This document shows positions 26,475-35,047 of a stretch of 38,973 nucleotides of DNA, one piece after another; position 1 is the first letter of the stretch; each line of letters starts with the position of its first letter. Under the pieces are notes generated by a model. The model was not told the origin of the DNA. It saw only the letters and a program-made list of their open reading frames with translations, and searched no databases. Origin of the DNA: Pseudomonadota bacterium (GTDB lineage Bacteria; Pseudomonadota; Alphaproteobacteria; Kiloniellales; JACOMY01); assembly GCA_029781795.1 (NCBI GenBank), contig JAKOWB010000193.1:1-38973 (forward strand), read 5' to 3'. The position numbers and the translations under genes were made by a program.

Positions 26475-29218
26475 GCGAGCCGCAGGAACTCTCGCTGGTC
26501 GGCGGCTCCACGGCGCCGCCGGCGCTGGTGGCCGGACCGCGCGGCATCCTGTGGCTGACCGCCGACGGCGAGACCCTGACGCCGGGCCGGATGGAGCTGG
26601 CGGCCCTGGCGCGGCGCACCCCGCCGCTGGTCTGCCACCGCCCGAGCCTCTGCCGGCGCCTCGGCATCGAGCCCTTCCCCGCCCTCGACCTGCTGGAGCT
26701 CTGGGCCTTCGTGCGCCCGGCCCGGCCGGTGGTGCCGACCCTGGGCGGCCTCGCCGCCGGCCTCGGCCGGCCGCGCCCGGCCGACCTGGAGGCCGCGGCG
26801 CTGCTGCTGTTCGAGGCGACCGGCGACCTGCTGGCCGAGGCGGGGCAGCAGGAGGGGCGCCAGGGCCTGGCGCTGGCCTTCACCCTGGCGCGCGCCGGCT
26901 GGCTCTGGGGCCCGCCGCTGCTCAGCGCCCTCGGCTTCGACGGGCGCGAGGCGCCGCGCACCCGGGGCCTGGAGGCCTGGGAGCGCCTGGCGCGGTGGGA
27001 GGACGCCGCCCCGCCGCCGCCCGCCGGGCAGCAGCCGGTAACCCCGGCCGAGGCGCGCCAGCGCCTGGCCGAGACCCTGGGCCCCGGCGCCGAGGACCGG
27101 CCGCAGCAGGCCGACTTCGCCTCCGCCCTCTGCCAGGCCTTCGAGCCGCGCGCGGCGCAGGACCAGCCGCACCTGGTCCTGGCCGAGGCCGGCACCGGCG
27201 TCGGCAAGACGCTGGGCTACCTCGCCCCCGCCAGCCTCTGGGCCGAGAAGAACCAAGGCACGGTCTTCCTCTCCACCTATACTCGGAACCTGCAGCAGCA
27301 GCTCGACCAGGAGCTCGACCGCCTCTATCCCGATCCCGGCGAGAAGTCGGCCAAGGTGGTGGTGCGCAAGGGGCGCGAGAACTACCTCTGCCTCTTGAAC
27401 TACGCCGACGCGGTCGGCACCGCCATGACGCGGCCGGGCGAGCTGCTCGCCCTCGGCCTGATGGCGCGCTGGCTGCTGGCGACGCGCGACGGCGACATGG
27501 TGGGCGGCGACTTCCCCGGCTGGCTGCCCGACCTGGTGGGGCGCGAGCGCACCCTGGGCCTGACCGACCGGCGCGGCGAGTGCATCTATGCCGCCTGTCC
27601 GCACTACGGGAAGTGCTTCATCGAGCGCTCGCAGCGCAAGGCGCGGCGCGCCCGCCTGGTGGTGGCCAACCACGCCCTGGTGCTGGCCCAGGCGGCCGGC
27701 GCCAACGACGACGCGCTGCCGACCACGCGCCTGGTGTTCGACGAGGGCCATCACCTCTTCGAGGCGGCGGACAGCGCCTTCGCCCAGCACCTCTCGGGCC
27801 GCGAGACGGCGGAGCTCAGGCGCTGGATCCTGGGCAGCGACGGCGGACGCAACGCCACGCGCCTGCGCGGCCTGCAGCGGCGGCTGGAGGACCTGGTGCT
27901 GGACGACGCGCCGGCCGCCGCGGCGCTGGAGGACCTGCTGCTGGCTGCCCGTGCCCTGCCCGGCGAGGGCTGGCGCGCGCGGCTGGACGAGGGCCGACCG
28001 CAGGGCACGGCGGAGATCTTCCTGGAGGCGGTGCGCCAGCAGGTCCTGGCCCGGGCCGACCGCATCGAGGACGGCTACGACCTGGAGTGCGATACCCAGC
28101 CGCCGGCGGCGCCGGTGCTGCAGGCGGCGGCGCGGCTCGACACCGCGCTGGGGCTGATGCAGAAGCCGGCGGCCGAGCTGCTGGGCCGCCTGACCGCGAT
28201 CCTGGACGAGGGTGCCGAGACCCTGGACCCCGACCAGCGGCGCCGGCTGGAGGGCGCCATCCGCAGCCTGCAGCGCCGCGCGCTCGACCCCGTCCTGGGC
28301 TGGCGCGCCATGCTGGCCTCGCTGTCCGGCGACACGCCGCCGGCCTTCGTCGACTGGATGGCGGTGGAGCGGGTGGAGGGCCGGGCCGTCGACCTCGGCC
28401 TCTATCGCCACTGGCTGGATCCGCTGGAGCCCTTCGCCGAGGTGGTGGTGAAGCCGGCGCACGGCCTGGTCGTGACCTCGGCCACGCTGACCGACGCCGG
28501 CGGCGAGGGCGAGCAGGACTGGGAACGGGCCGAGCGCCGCGCCGGCGCGCCGCAGGCCCATGTGCAGGCGGTCAGGGCGCGCGTGCCCTCGCCCTTCGAC
28601 TACGCCGGGCAGACCCGGCTCTTCGTCGTCACCGACGTCGCCAAGGGGCGGATCGACGCGCTGGCCAGCGCCTATCGCGCGCTTTTCCTGGCGGCCGGCG
28701 GCGGCGCGCTGGGACTCTTCACCTCCATCGCCCGGCTGCGCGGGGTGCAGCGCCAGCTCGCCCCGGCGCTGGCGGCCGAGGGGCTGGACCTCTATGCCCA
28801 GCACGTCGATCCCTTCGACACCTCGACGCTGGTGGAGATCTTCCGTGCCGAGACCGATGCCTCGCTGCTCGGCACCGACGCGGTGCGCGACGGCGTCGAC
28901 GTGCCTGGCCGCTCGCTGCGCCTGGTGGTCTTCGACCGCGTGCCCTGGCCGCGGCCCGACATCCGCCACCGCGCGCGCCGCGCCGTCTTCGGCGGCAAGG
29001 ACTACGACGAGGAGACGGTGCGCCGCCGCCTGCGCCAGGCCTTCGGCCGGCTGATCCGGCGGAGCGACGACCAGGGCGTCTTCGTGGTGCTGGACGCCGG
29101 CCTGCCGACGCGGCTGCTGACCGCCTTCCCGGCCGGCGTGCCGGTGAAGCGCGTCGGCCTGGCCGAGGCGGTGGCGGAGACGCGGGCCTTCCTCGGCCCA
29201 CGCCCCCCTATGGCTTAG
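26471..29218 (+). CDS. dinG: DinG-like Fe-S ATP-dependent DNA helicase
   Basis: A 915-aa superfamily 2, XPD/DinG-type 5'-3' helicase. Walker A EAGTGVGKT ends at Lys246. The 4Fe-4S ligands appear as Cys307 (ENYLCLL), Cys371, Cys376 and Cys382 (GECIYAACPHYGKCF). The DEAH box reads DEGH (Asp424-His427). Motif VI is QAFGRLIRRSDD near residue 857. The first 235 residues are an extra N-terminal domain with no helicase motif, somewhat like a degenerate 3'-5' exonuclease region of some DinG forms. The enzyme unwinds D-loops, R-loops and forked DNA in repair. The stop overlaps the convergent AEC transporter gene by 11 nt. Confidence 0.92.
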   Translation: MSEPQELSLVGGSTAPPALVAGPRGILWLTADGETLTPGRMELAALARRTPPLVCHRPSLCRRLGIEPFPALDLLELWAFVRPARPVVPTLGGLAAGLGRPRPADLEAAALLLFEATGDLLAEAGQQEGRQGLALAFTLARAGWLWGPPLLSALGFDGREAPRTRGLEAWERLARWEDAAPPPPAGQQPVTPAEARQRLAETLGPGAEDRPQQADFASALCQAFEPRAAQDQPHLVLAEAGTGVGKTLGYLAPASLWAEKNQGTVFLSTYTRNLQQQLDQELDRLYPDPGEKSAKVVVRKGRENYLCLLNYADAVGTAMTRPGELLALGLMARWLLATRDGDMVGGDFPGWLPDLVGRERTLGLTDRRGECIYAACPHYGKCFIERSQRKARRARLVVANHALVLAQAAGANDDALPTTRLVFDEGHHLFEAADSAFAQHLSGRETAELRRWILGSDGGRNATRLRGLQRRLEDLVLDDAPAAAALEDLLLAARALPGEGWRARLDEGRPQGTAEIFLEAVRQQVLARADRIEDGYDLECDTQPPAAPVLQAAARLDTALGLMQKPAAELLGRLTAILDEGAETLDPDQRRRLEGAIRSLQRRALDPVLGWRAMLASLSGDTPPAFVDWMAVERVEGRAVDLGLYRHWLDPLEPFAEVVVKPAHGLVVTSATLTDAGGEGEQDWERAERRAGAPQAHVQAVRARVPSPFDYAGQTRLFVVTDVAKGRIDALASAYRALFLAAGGGALGLFTSIARLRGVQRQLAPALAAEGLDLYAQHVDPFDTSTLVEIFRAETDASLLGTDAVRDGVDVPGRSLRLVVFDRVPWPRPDIRHRARRAVFGGKDYDEETVRRRLRQAFGRLIRRSDDQGVFVVLDAGLPTRLLTAFPAGVPVKRVGLAEAVAETRAFLGPRPPMA

Positions 29219-30146
29219 GGATGACCAGGAAGAGGCCGGTCAGGGTGAAGACCGAGAGCAGGGTGGAGATCAGGATCACCGAGGTCGCGCGCTCGATATA
29301 GACGACATAGCGCTGCGCCAAGACAAAGGAGAGCGCGCCGGTCGGCAGCGCCGCCATGATGACCGCCGAGGCCGCCCAGGTCGCCTCGAGGTGGAAGACC
29401 TCGTAGGCCAGCCACCAGGTCAGCAGCGGCTGCGCCACCAGCTTCAGCAGCGTCACCCACAGAACCTCGCCCAGGCCGGCGCGGATCGACTTGCCGACCA
29501 TGAAGAGGCCGATGGCGAAGAGGGCGCAGGGCCCGGCCGTGGCGCCCAGCAGGTCGCAGAAGGTGACGAAGGCCGGCGGCAGGGTCACCTCGAAGCCGGA
29601 GACCAGCAGGCCGGCGGCGGCCGACATCATCAGCGGCGAGCGCAGCACGCCGATGGCGATCTTGCGCAGGATGGCAAGGAAGCCGGAGCCGGCGTGGGCG
29701 TCGATCTCCAGGATCGCGGTCACCACGCCCATGACCAGCACGCCGTTGAACAGCGAGGAGATGATGCCCGGCAGGCGCCCGGCATCGCCATAGGCGATCA
29801 GCAGCAGCGGGATGCCCATGTAGCCGGTGTTGGCGAAGATCGCCGACATCGCGTGCAGCCCCAGGCCGCCGACGCGGTTGGGAAAGGCGAAGCGCGCGAT
29901 CGCCAGGGCGACGAGGAAGAGGATCGCCGCCGCCCCGCCGTAGGCGCCGAGGAAGCCGGGATCGAAGGCCTGGTTCACCGGCACGCGGCTCATCGAGAGG
30001 AAGAAGAGCGCCGGCAGCGCGACGTAGTAGACATAGCCGTTCAGCGCCTGGCTGGAGCCCTGGCCCAGCAGCGCGAAGCGGCCGCAGAGATAGCCGGCCA
30101 GCATGATGCCGAAGACCGGCAGGACGACGTTGATGACGGCGAGCAT
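29208..30146 (-). CDS. AEC-family (auxin efflux carrier-like) transporter
   Basis: A 312-aa membrane protein with about ten helices in two five-helix halves. The first helix is VINVVLPVFGIMLAGYLCG, and the broken-helix signatures IFANTGYMGIPLLL (about residues 107-120) and MAALPTGALSFVLAQRY (about 270-287) are typical of the family. Relatives carry malate, malonate or other small acids; the substrate here is unknown. The ATG at 30146 is a better start than the earlier TTG at 30161; neither has a clear ribosome-binding site. The 3' end overlaps dinG convergently. Confidence 0.9.
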   Translation of the reverse strand: MLAVINVVLPVFGIMLAGYLCGRFALLGQGSSQALNGYVYYVALPALFFLSMSRVPVNQAFDPGFLGAYGGAAAILFLVALAIARFAFPNRVGGLGLHAMSAIFANTGYMGIPLLLIAYGDAGRLPGIISSLFNGVLVMGVVTAILEIDAHAGSGFLAILRKIAIGVLRSPLMMSAAAGLLVSGFEVTLPPAFVTFCDLLGATAGPCALFAIGLFMVGKSIRAGLGEVLWVTLLKLVAQPLLTWWLAYEVFHLEATWAASAVIMAALPTGALSFVLAQRYVVYIERATSVILISTLLSVFTLTGLFLVIPKP

Positions 30147-30286
30147 GTTGCACCGCAACACTGCCGGGCGGCCCCGGCGGCGTCGAGCCCCAATCCCGGC
30201 ATGGCGCCCTGCGGCCCCGGCGCGGCTTGACGGGGGCGGCGCTATCCGCCACCAGTCCCCGGACGTAGCCTCCGAGGACCCGACCG

Positions 30287-30691
30287 ATGCTGAACCCGCA
30301 GACCGCCCTGATCCACGCCATGGTGATCGTCTCCGCGTCCGACCGCGACATGGCCGACGCCGAGATGCATGCCATCGGCGAGATGGTGCAGCACCTGCCG
30401 GTGTTCCGCGGCTATGACCGCGAGCAGCTCACCGCCGACGCCCGCGCCTGCGGCCGCCTGGTGCGGCAGGAGGACGGCTTCCGCCAGACGCTGGAGCTGA
30501 TCGCCAACTCGCTGCCGCACCACCTGCGCGAGACCTGCTATGCCCTCGCCTGCGACGTCGCCGCTGCCAGCGGCAAGGTGACGCCGGAGGAGGCCCGCGT
30601 GCTGCAGCTCCTGCGCCAGCACCTGAAGCTCGACCGCCTGGTCACCGTCGCCATCGAGCGCGCCGCCCGCGCAAGGCACATGACGCTCTAG
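30287..30691 (+). CDS. TerB-like family protein
   Basis: A 134-aa, all-helical, cytoplasmic protein. The segment LIHAMVIVSASDRDMADAEMHAI, the pattern of acidic residues and VAAASGKVTPEEARVLQLL follow the TerB fold, which has two metal-binding acidic sites and is named after tellurite resistance TerB. There is no other ter gene in the window, so a tellurite role should not be assumed. GAGGA lies about 8 nt before the ATG. It is divergent from the AEC transporter gene and separated from ctaA by a repeat-containing gap. Confidence 0.85.
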   Translation: MLNPQTALIHAMVIVSASDRDMADAEMHAIGEMVQHLPVFRGYDREQLTADARACGRLVRQEDGFRQTLELIANSLPHHLRETCYALACDVAAASGKVTPEEARVLQLLRQHLKLDRLVTVAIERAARARHMTL

Positions 30692-30735
30692 GCTACTCTC
30701 CAGCGGGCCTCCGCGCGCCGTCATTCCTCTCGCTC

Positions 30736-30816
30736 GTCATCCCGGACAAGGCGCGTGGCCCTGCCGTTCAATCGCGAAGGCGGCACAATGGACCCCGGCT
30801 CTTTGGCCGGGGTGAC
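30736..30816 (+). repeat. Dispersed-type intergenic palindromic repeat
   Basis: GTCATCCCGG (30736-30745) and CCGGGGTGAC (30807-30816) are inverted copies with one mismatch, about 60 nt apart. The right arm also forms a perfect 8-bp hairpin, ACCCCGGC/GCCGGGGT (30792-30799 and 30806-30813) with a 6-nt loop. This CGTCATCCCGG...CCGGGGTGAC form is the commonest type of short dispersed repeat in GC-rich alphaproteobacteria. It fills most of the 210-nt gap before ctaA and could act as a transcription attenuator for the terB-like gene. Confidence 0.65.
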
Positions 30817-30863
30817 AAACGGTGTTTTGCCGTGCGCTAGTTGCCTGCGGCCCCCCGCCGCGC

Positions 30864-30892
30864 TTGGCCTGCCGGCCCGGCTCGCCTAGCTT
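30864..30892 (+). promoter_or_regulatory. Putative leaderless promoter of ctaA
   Basis: TTGGCC (30864-30869), a 17-nt spacer and TAGCTT (30887-30892) end 9 nt before the ctaA ATG, leaving no room for a ribosome-binding site; none is seen. It resembles the layout at nrdJ and xseA. Confidence 0.35.
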
Positions 30893-30901
30893 CGCGGCGC
30901 C

Positions 30902-31942
30902 ATGTCCACCGCCGCCGCCCCTCGCTCCGTCCTGATCTGGCTGCTCGCCGTCGCGGCCATGATCTTCGCCATGGCGGTGATCGGCGCCATCACGCGCCTG
31001 ACCGAGAGCGGCCTGTCGATCATGGAGTGGGCGCCCTTCTCCGGCGCGCTGCCGCCGATGAGCGATACTGAGTGGGAGCGGCTCTTCGGCCTCTACCAGC
31101 AGATCCCGGAGTACAAGCTGCAGAACGCCGGCATGAGCCTGGCCGACTTCAAGCAGATCTTCTGGTGGGAGTGGATCCACCGCCTCTGGGGCCGGCTGAT
31201 CGGCGTGGTCTTCCTGCTGCCCTTCCTCTGGTTCCTCTGGCGGCGGCGCCTGCCCGGCTGGTTCAAGCCGCACGGCTGGGCGCTCCTGCTGCTGGGCGGG
31301 GCGCAGGGCGCGCTGGGCTGGTTCATGGTGGCCAGCGGTTTCGCCGACCGCACCGACGTCAGCCAGTACCGGCTGGCGGCGCACCTCTTCCTCGCCCTGG
31401 CGCTCTACAGCTACGTGCTCTGGATGGCCTTCCGCGTCGCCTGCCCGGCGCCGCCCGCGGCGGCCGGCACCCGCGGGCTGCGGCGCGGCCTCAAGGCGCT
31501 GCTGGTCCTGCTGGCGGTCACCATCGTCTCCGGCGCCTTCGTCGCCGGGCTGGACGCGGGCCTGATCTACAACACCTATCCGCTGATGGACGGGCGGCTG
31601 GTGCCGACCGGCTACTGGATGCAGCAGCCGCCGCTCGCGAACCTCTTCGAGAACGTGACCGCGGTGCAGTTCAACCACCGCCTGCTGACCCACCTGACGG
31701 CGCTGCTGGCGCTGGCGCTCTGGGCCTGGTCCCGGGCGAAGCCGCTGGCACCGGCCGGTCGCAGGATCATGGCCGCCTTGGGCGTGATGGTGCTGCTGCA
31801 GATCGGTCTTGGCGTCGCCACGCTGCTGGAGGCCGTGCCGGTGGCGCTGGGTGCCCTGCACCAGGCCGGCGCCATCCTCGTCTTGACCGCGACCCTGGCG
31901 GCGCTCTACCTCGTGCGCCATGACCCAGCCCGGCCTGCCTGA
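30902..31942 (+). CDS. ctaA: Heme A synthase (COX15/CtaA)
   Basis: A 346-aa, eight-helix membrane enzyme that oxidises heme O to heme A for aa3-type cytochrome oxidase. Visible landmarks are the N-terminal [16 protein letters not shown] motif, the heme-ligand histidines in [11 protein letters not shown] and [11 protein letters not shown], the internal-duplication motif [12 protein letters not shown], and [12 protein letters not shown] and [12 protein letters not shown] in the second half. Length matches the alphaproteobacterial (COX15) type. The 3' end overlaps the COG0523 gene by 23 nt, the first of a run of overlapping genes. Confidence 0.95.
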   Translation: MSTAAAPRSVLIWLLAVAAMIFAMAVIGAITRLTESGLSIMEWAPFSGALPPMSDTEWERLFGLYQQIPEYKLQNAGMSLADFKQIFWWEWIHRLWGRLIGVVFLLPFLWFLWRRRLPGWFKPHGWALLLLGGAQGALGWFMVASGFADRTDVSQYRLAAHLFLALALYSYVLWMAFRVACPAPPAAAGTRGLRRGLKALLVLLAVTIVSGAFVAGLDAGLIYNTYPLMDGRLVPTGYWMQQPPLANLFENVTAVQFNHRLLTHLTALLALALWAWSRAKPLAPAGRRIMAALGVMVLLQIGLGVATLLEAVPVALGALHQAGAILVLTATLAALYLVRHDPARPA

Positions 31943-33077
31943 GGAACCGCTTCCCGTCTCCGTGCTGACCGGCTTCCTCGGCAGCGGCAAGACCACGGTG
32001 CTGCGGCACCTGCTGACACGGCCTGGCATGGAGCGCACCGCCATCGTCATCAACGAGTTCGGCGAGATCGGCCTGGACCACCAGCTGCTGCGCAAGGTGG
32101 ACGAGACCACGGTGCTGCTGCAGTCCGGCTGCCTCTGCTGCACCGTGCGCGACGACCTGGTCTCCACCCTGCGCGAGCTCTTCTTCAAGCGCCGCAAGGG
32201 CGAGATCCCCAGCTTCGACCGCGTCGTGGTCGAGACCACGGGCCTGGCCGACCCGGCGCCGATCATCCACACGCTGATGCGCGACGCGCTGCTCGGCATG
32301 GTCTATCGCCTCGACGGCGTGATCGCCACGGTCGACGCGGTGAACGGCGACGCGACGCTGGACCAGCAGATGGAATCGGTGAAGCAGGCCGCCATGGCCG
32401 ACCGCATCCTGCTGACCAAGGGCGACCTGGCGCCGGCCGAACAGCAGGCCGCGCTGCGGCAGCGCCTGCGCGACCTGAACCCGGCCGCGCCGATCCTGGC
32501 CGTCAGCGACGGCGTGGTGGACCCCGCCGACCTCTTCAACGCCGGGCTCTACGACCCCGAGAACAAGACGCTGGAGGTGCGCCGCTGGCTGAAGGCCGAG
32601 GCCTACGAGGGCCCCGCGCACCACGACCAAGATCATGGTCACGATCACGATCACGACCACGATCATGGCCACGATCATGGCCACGGACACGACCACGATC
32701 ACGCGCGGCTCGATCGCAACCGGCACGACGCGCGCATCCGCGCCTTCTGCATCACCTACGACAAGCCGCTGGACTGGGACCGCTTCGCGGGCTGGGTGGA
32801 GATGCTGATCGTCGCCCAGGGCGCCAACATCCTGCGCCTGAAGGGCATCCTGAACATCGCCGGCGAGAAGGCCCCGGTGGTGGTGCATGGCGTGCAGCAC
32901 CTGTTCCATCCGCCGGTGCTGATGGAGGCCTGGCCGGACGCGGACCACCGCTCGCGCCTGGTCTTCATCGTGCGCGACGCCGAGCGCATCTTCTTCGAAC
33001 GCACGCTGGCCAGTTTCAACGAAGGGCCCGGGGCACCGGACCCCGCGCCCGCGACAGAGGAGGGGAATCCCACATGA
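31920..33077 (+). CDS. COG0523-family G3E GTPase with His/Asp-rich loop (metallochaperone)
   Basis: A 385-aa CobW-like GTPase. Walker A is GFLGSGKTT (residues about 18-26), the signature CLCC metal motif is at 71-74, the [10 protein letters not shown] segment and the GTP base motif TKGD follow, and the CobW C-terminal domain holds LRLKGILNI and VHGVQHLF. Residues about 234-262 form a His/Asp/Gly-rich loop of repeating HDH and GHDH units, which probably binds or stores zinc. Members deliver zinc, cobalt or iron to client enzymes. The ATG is inside ctaA, and the stop overlaps the GST start (ATGA). The client is unknown. Confidence 0.92.
   Translation: MTQPGLPEEPLPVSVLTGFLGSGKTTVLRHLLTRPGMERTAIVINEFGEIGLDHQLLRKVDETTVLLQSGCLCCTVRDDLVSTLRELFFKRRKGEIPSFDRVVVETTGLADPAPIIHTLMRDALLGMVYRLDGVIATVDAVNGDATLDQQMESVKQAAMADRILLTKGDLAPAEQQAALRQRLRDLNPAAPILAVSDGVVDPADLFNAGLYDPENKTLEVRRWLKAEAYEGPAHHDQDHGHDHDHDHDHGHDHGHGHDHDHARLDRNRHDARIRAFCITYDKPLDWDRFAGWVEMLIVAQGANILRLKGILNIAGEKAPVVVHGVQHLFHPPVLMEAWPDADHRSRLVFIVRDAERIFFERTLASFNEGPGAPDPAPATEEGNPT
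32620..32706 (+). repeat. Imperfect short tandem repeats encoding the His/Asp-rich loop
   Basis: The DNA consists of repeating CACGATCACGAC/CATGGCCACGAT-type units inside the COG0523 gene. The units are imperfect at the third codon position, which suggests expansion by slippage followed by drift. It is coding and not a CRISPR-like array. Confidence 0.6.
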
Positions 33078-33712
33078 TCGTCGTCGGACGCGACCTCTCG
33101 CCCTTCGTGCGCCGGGTGATGGTGAGCCTGAAGCTGACCGGCCTGCCGCACGAGCAGAAGCCGCTGGCCACCACCACCGACATGGACAAGATCCGCGCCA
33201 TCAACCCGCTGGCGCGCGTGCCCTGCCTGCTGGTCGAGGGCGAGGACCAGCCGCTGGTCGATTCCTGGACCATTCTCGACTACATCGACGAGCAGGCCGG
33301 CCCGGAGAAGGCGCTGATCCCGGCCAAGGGCAGGGAGCGTCGCGCCGTGCTGCGCCTCGTCGCCCTGGCCATGGGCGCGGCGGAGAAGGCTGTGCAGTCC
33401 TTCTACGAGCGCACGCGCCGCCCGGCGGAGAAGCAGCACAAGCCCTGGCTCGACCACCTGGACGGCCAGGTCGCCGGCGGCCTCGGCGAGCTCGACAAGG
33501 TAGCCGCCGCCGCGGCGGCCAAGGGCTGGCCCTATCTCACCGGCCAGCGCATCACCCAGGCCGACGTCAGCGCCGTGGTGGCGCTGGAGTTCGTGCGCCA
33601 CACCGCGCCCTATCTGGCCGGGCCCGAGGCCTTCCCCGCGCTCGGCGCGCTGGCGGCGCGGCTGGACGAGATGCCCGCCTTCAAGGCGACTTCGCTGGAG
33701 CGCTTCAAGTGA
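33074..33712 (+). CDS. Glutathione S-transferase family protein
   Basis: A 212-aa protein with an N-terminal thioredoxin-like GST domain ([19 protein letters not shown], then the cis-Pro motif [10 protein letters not shown] and [10 protein letters not shown]) and an all-helical C-terminal domain ([17 protein letters not shown], with the conserved N-capping motif). A Ser at residue 8-9 is the likely glutathione-activating residue. Substrate unknown. It lies between the COG0523 GTPase and the GlcG-like gene, overlapping both by 4 nt, so it is co-translated with metal- and heme-related proteins; a detoxifying or redox role fits but is not shown. Confidence 0.88.
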   Translation: MIVVGRDLSPFVRRVMVSLKLTGLPHEQKPLATTTDMDKIRAINPLARVPCLLVEGEDQPLVDSWTILDYIDEQAGPEKALIPAKGRERRAVLRLVALAMGAAEKAVQSFYERTRRPAEKQHKPWLDHLDGQVAGGLGELDKVAAAAAAKGWPYLTGQRITQADVSAVVALEFVRHTAPYLAGPEAFPALGALAARLDEMPAFKATSLERFK

Positions 33713-34143
33713 GCCTGACCCTGGCCACGGCCCTGGAGATCCTGGCCGCAGCGCGGGCGGCGGCCATCGCGCGCAACGCCAAGCCGCTGGCCTACGCCGT
33801 CGTCGATGCCGGCGGCAACCCGCTGGCGTTGCAGCGCGACGAGCGCGCCGGGCACCTGCGCATCCAGATCGCGCTGAACAAGGCCTGGGGCTGCATCGCG
33901 CTCGGCATGTCCTCCGGCCGCCTGGGGCGTGCCATCGAGGGCTACACCGACTGGTGGGTCGGGCTCTCCGGCACGGCCGGCGGGCGCCTCGTCCCCTCGG
34001 CCGGCGGGGTATTCATCCGCTCGCCCGATGGCGTCGTGCTGGGCGCGCTCGGCATCTCGGGCGAGGCCTCGGCGATCGACCAGGAGATCGCGGTCGAGGC
34101 CATCGAGGCGCTCGACCTCGAGGCCGACACCGAAGGGGACTGA
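33709..34143 (+). CDS. GlcG/HbpS-like heme-binding family protein (DUF336)
   Basis: A 144-aa protein of the GlcG/HbpS/PduO-C (DUF336) fold, with LAYAVVDAGGNPLALQRDERAG, the glycine-rich GGRLVPSAGGVFIRSPDG and LGALGISGEASAIDQEIA motifs. HbpS relatives bind heme or degrade it weakly; others are corrinoid-linked. A start at GTG 33709 overlaps the GST stop (GTGA). The stop is 15 nt before the methyltransferase. Function beyond family is not deducible. Confidence 0.88.
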   Translation: MSLTLATALEILAAARAAAIARNAKPLAYAVVDAGGNPLALQRDERAGHLRIQIALNKAWGCIALGMSSGRLGRAIEGYTDWWVGLSGTAGGRLVPSAGGVFIRSPDGVVLGALGISGEASAIDQEIAVEAIEALDLEADTEGD

Positions 34144-34158
34144 GGGAGGCATCGGGGC

Positions 34159-34995
34159 ATGGCGGGCGACGAGAGCGAGGACTGGCGCGCCCTGAACCGC
34201 GCCAACTGGGACGAGCGCGTCGCCCATCACCTGGCGGCGCCGAGCTACGAGCTGGACAGCCTGCGCACCGGCCAGGGCCGGCTGGAGCCGATCGAGGAGG
34301 CCGAGCTCGGCCCCGTCGCCGGCCAGCGCCTGCTGCACCTGCAGTGCCACTTCGGCCGCGACAGCCTGACCCTGGCGCAGCGCGGCGCCACGGTGGTCGG
34401 CCTCGACTTCTCCGGCGAGGCCGTGGCGGCGGCGCGCCGCCTCGCCGCCGAGCTCGGACTGGAGCAGCGCGCGCGCTTCGTCCAAAGCGACCTCTACGCC
34501 GCGCGCGAAGCGATCTCGGAGCCGGCCTCCTTCGACCGCGTCTTCGTCACCTGGGGCACCATCTGCTGGCTGCCCGACATCGCCGAGTGGGCGCGCATCG
34601 TCGCCTGGTTCCTGAAGCCGGGCGGGCGCTTCTATTTCGCCGAGGGTCACCCGGCCGCGCTGGTGCTGGACGATCTGAAGCGGCAGGCAGACGGCATGCC
34701 GGGCCTGACCTATCCCTATTTCTCGCGCCAGCCGCTGGCGCTGGACGATCCCAGCGACTACGCCAACCCGGAGGCGCGCCTGGCCAACAGCCGCACCCAT
34801 GAATGGCTGCACCCGCTGGCCAGCGTGGTCACCGCCCTGCTCGACGCCGGCCTTCGCCTCGACTGGCTGCACGAGCACGCGGCCGTGCCCTGGCGCATGT
34901 TCGGCGCGATGGTGCGGGGCCAGGACGGCCTCTGGCGCTGGCCGGGCGAGGCGCTGCTGCCGCTGGCCTACTCGCTGCAGGCGACGAAACCTTGA
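34159..34995 (+). CDS. Class I SAM-dependent methyltransferase
   Basis: A 278-aa protein. The nucleotide-binding region is RLLHLQCHFGRDSLTLAQRG followed by VVGLDFSGEAVAAARRLA, where the usual GxGxG loop is replaced by QCHFG, as in a known subfamily of uncharacterised methyltransferases beginning RxLNRANWDERV. FDRVFVTWGTICWLPDI and LKPGGRFYFAEGHP correspond to later motifs. The substrate is unknown. GAGGCATCGGGGC precedes the ATG. It ends 52 nt before the beta-barrel gene, and its stop codon lies inside the promoter region of that gene. Confidence 0.88.
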   Translation: MAGDESEDWRALNRANWDERVAHHLAAPSYELDSLRTGQGRLEPIEEAELGPVAGQRLLHLQCHFGRDSLTLAQRGATVVGLDFSGEAVAAARRLAAELGLEQRARFVQSDLYAAREAISEPASFDRVFVTWGTICWLPDIAEWARIVAWFLKPGGRFYFAEGHPAALVLDDLKRQADGMPGLTYPYFSRQPLALDDPSDYANPEARLANSRTHEWLHPLASVVTALLDAGLRLDWLHEHAAVPWRMFGAMVRGQDGLWRWPGEALLPLAYSLQATKP

Positions 34996-35022
34996 ATGCG
35001 ATTGCATTCTGGCGGATAGAAT
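34992..35022 (+). promoter_or_regulatory. Promoter with embedded palindrome, upstream of the beta-barrel gene
   Basis: TAGAAT (35017-35022) matches the -10 consensus at 5 of 6 positions. TTGAAT (34992-34997) is a possible -35, with a long 19-nt spacer. Between them the perfect inverted repeat GAATGC-GATT-GCATTC (34994-35009) overlaps the -35 and spacer, where a repressor would block polymerase. The regulator is unknown; symmetry and position suit a dimeric DNA-binding protein such as a Fur/MarR/GntR-type factor. Confidence 0.5.
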
Positions 35023-35047
35023 GAGCCGCTCTCCCGGGGAGGATTCG

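Noticed and set aside
26453-28969. 838-codon open frame on minus opposite dinG
   Set aside because: It is a shadow of high-GC codon bias; its translation is Arg/Gln/Ala/His-rich low complexity, while the plus strand encodes a clear helicase with all motifs.
30287-30691. Tellurite resistance system
   Set aside because: Only one TerB-fold protein is present, without other ter genes, so no resistance role can be claimed.
32620-32706. Short regular repeats that could suggest a CRISPR or satellite
   Set aside because: They lie in frame inside a COG0523 GTPase and code for the known His-rich loop; there are no spacers of uniform size.
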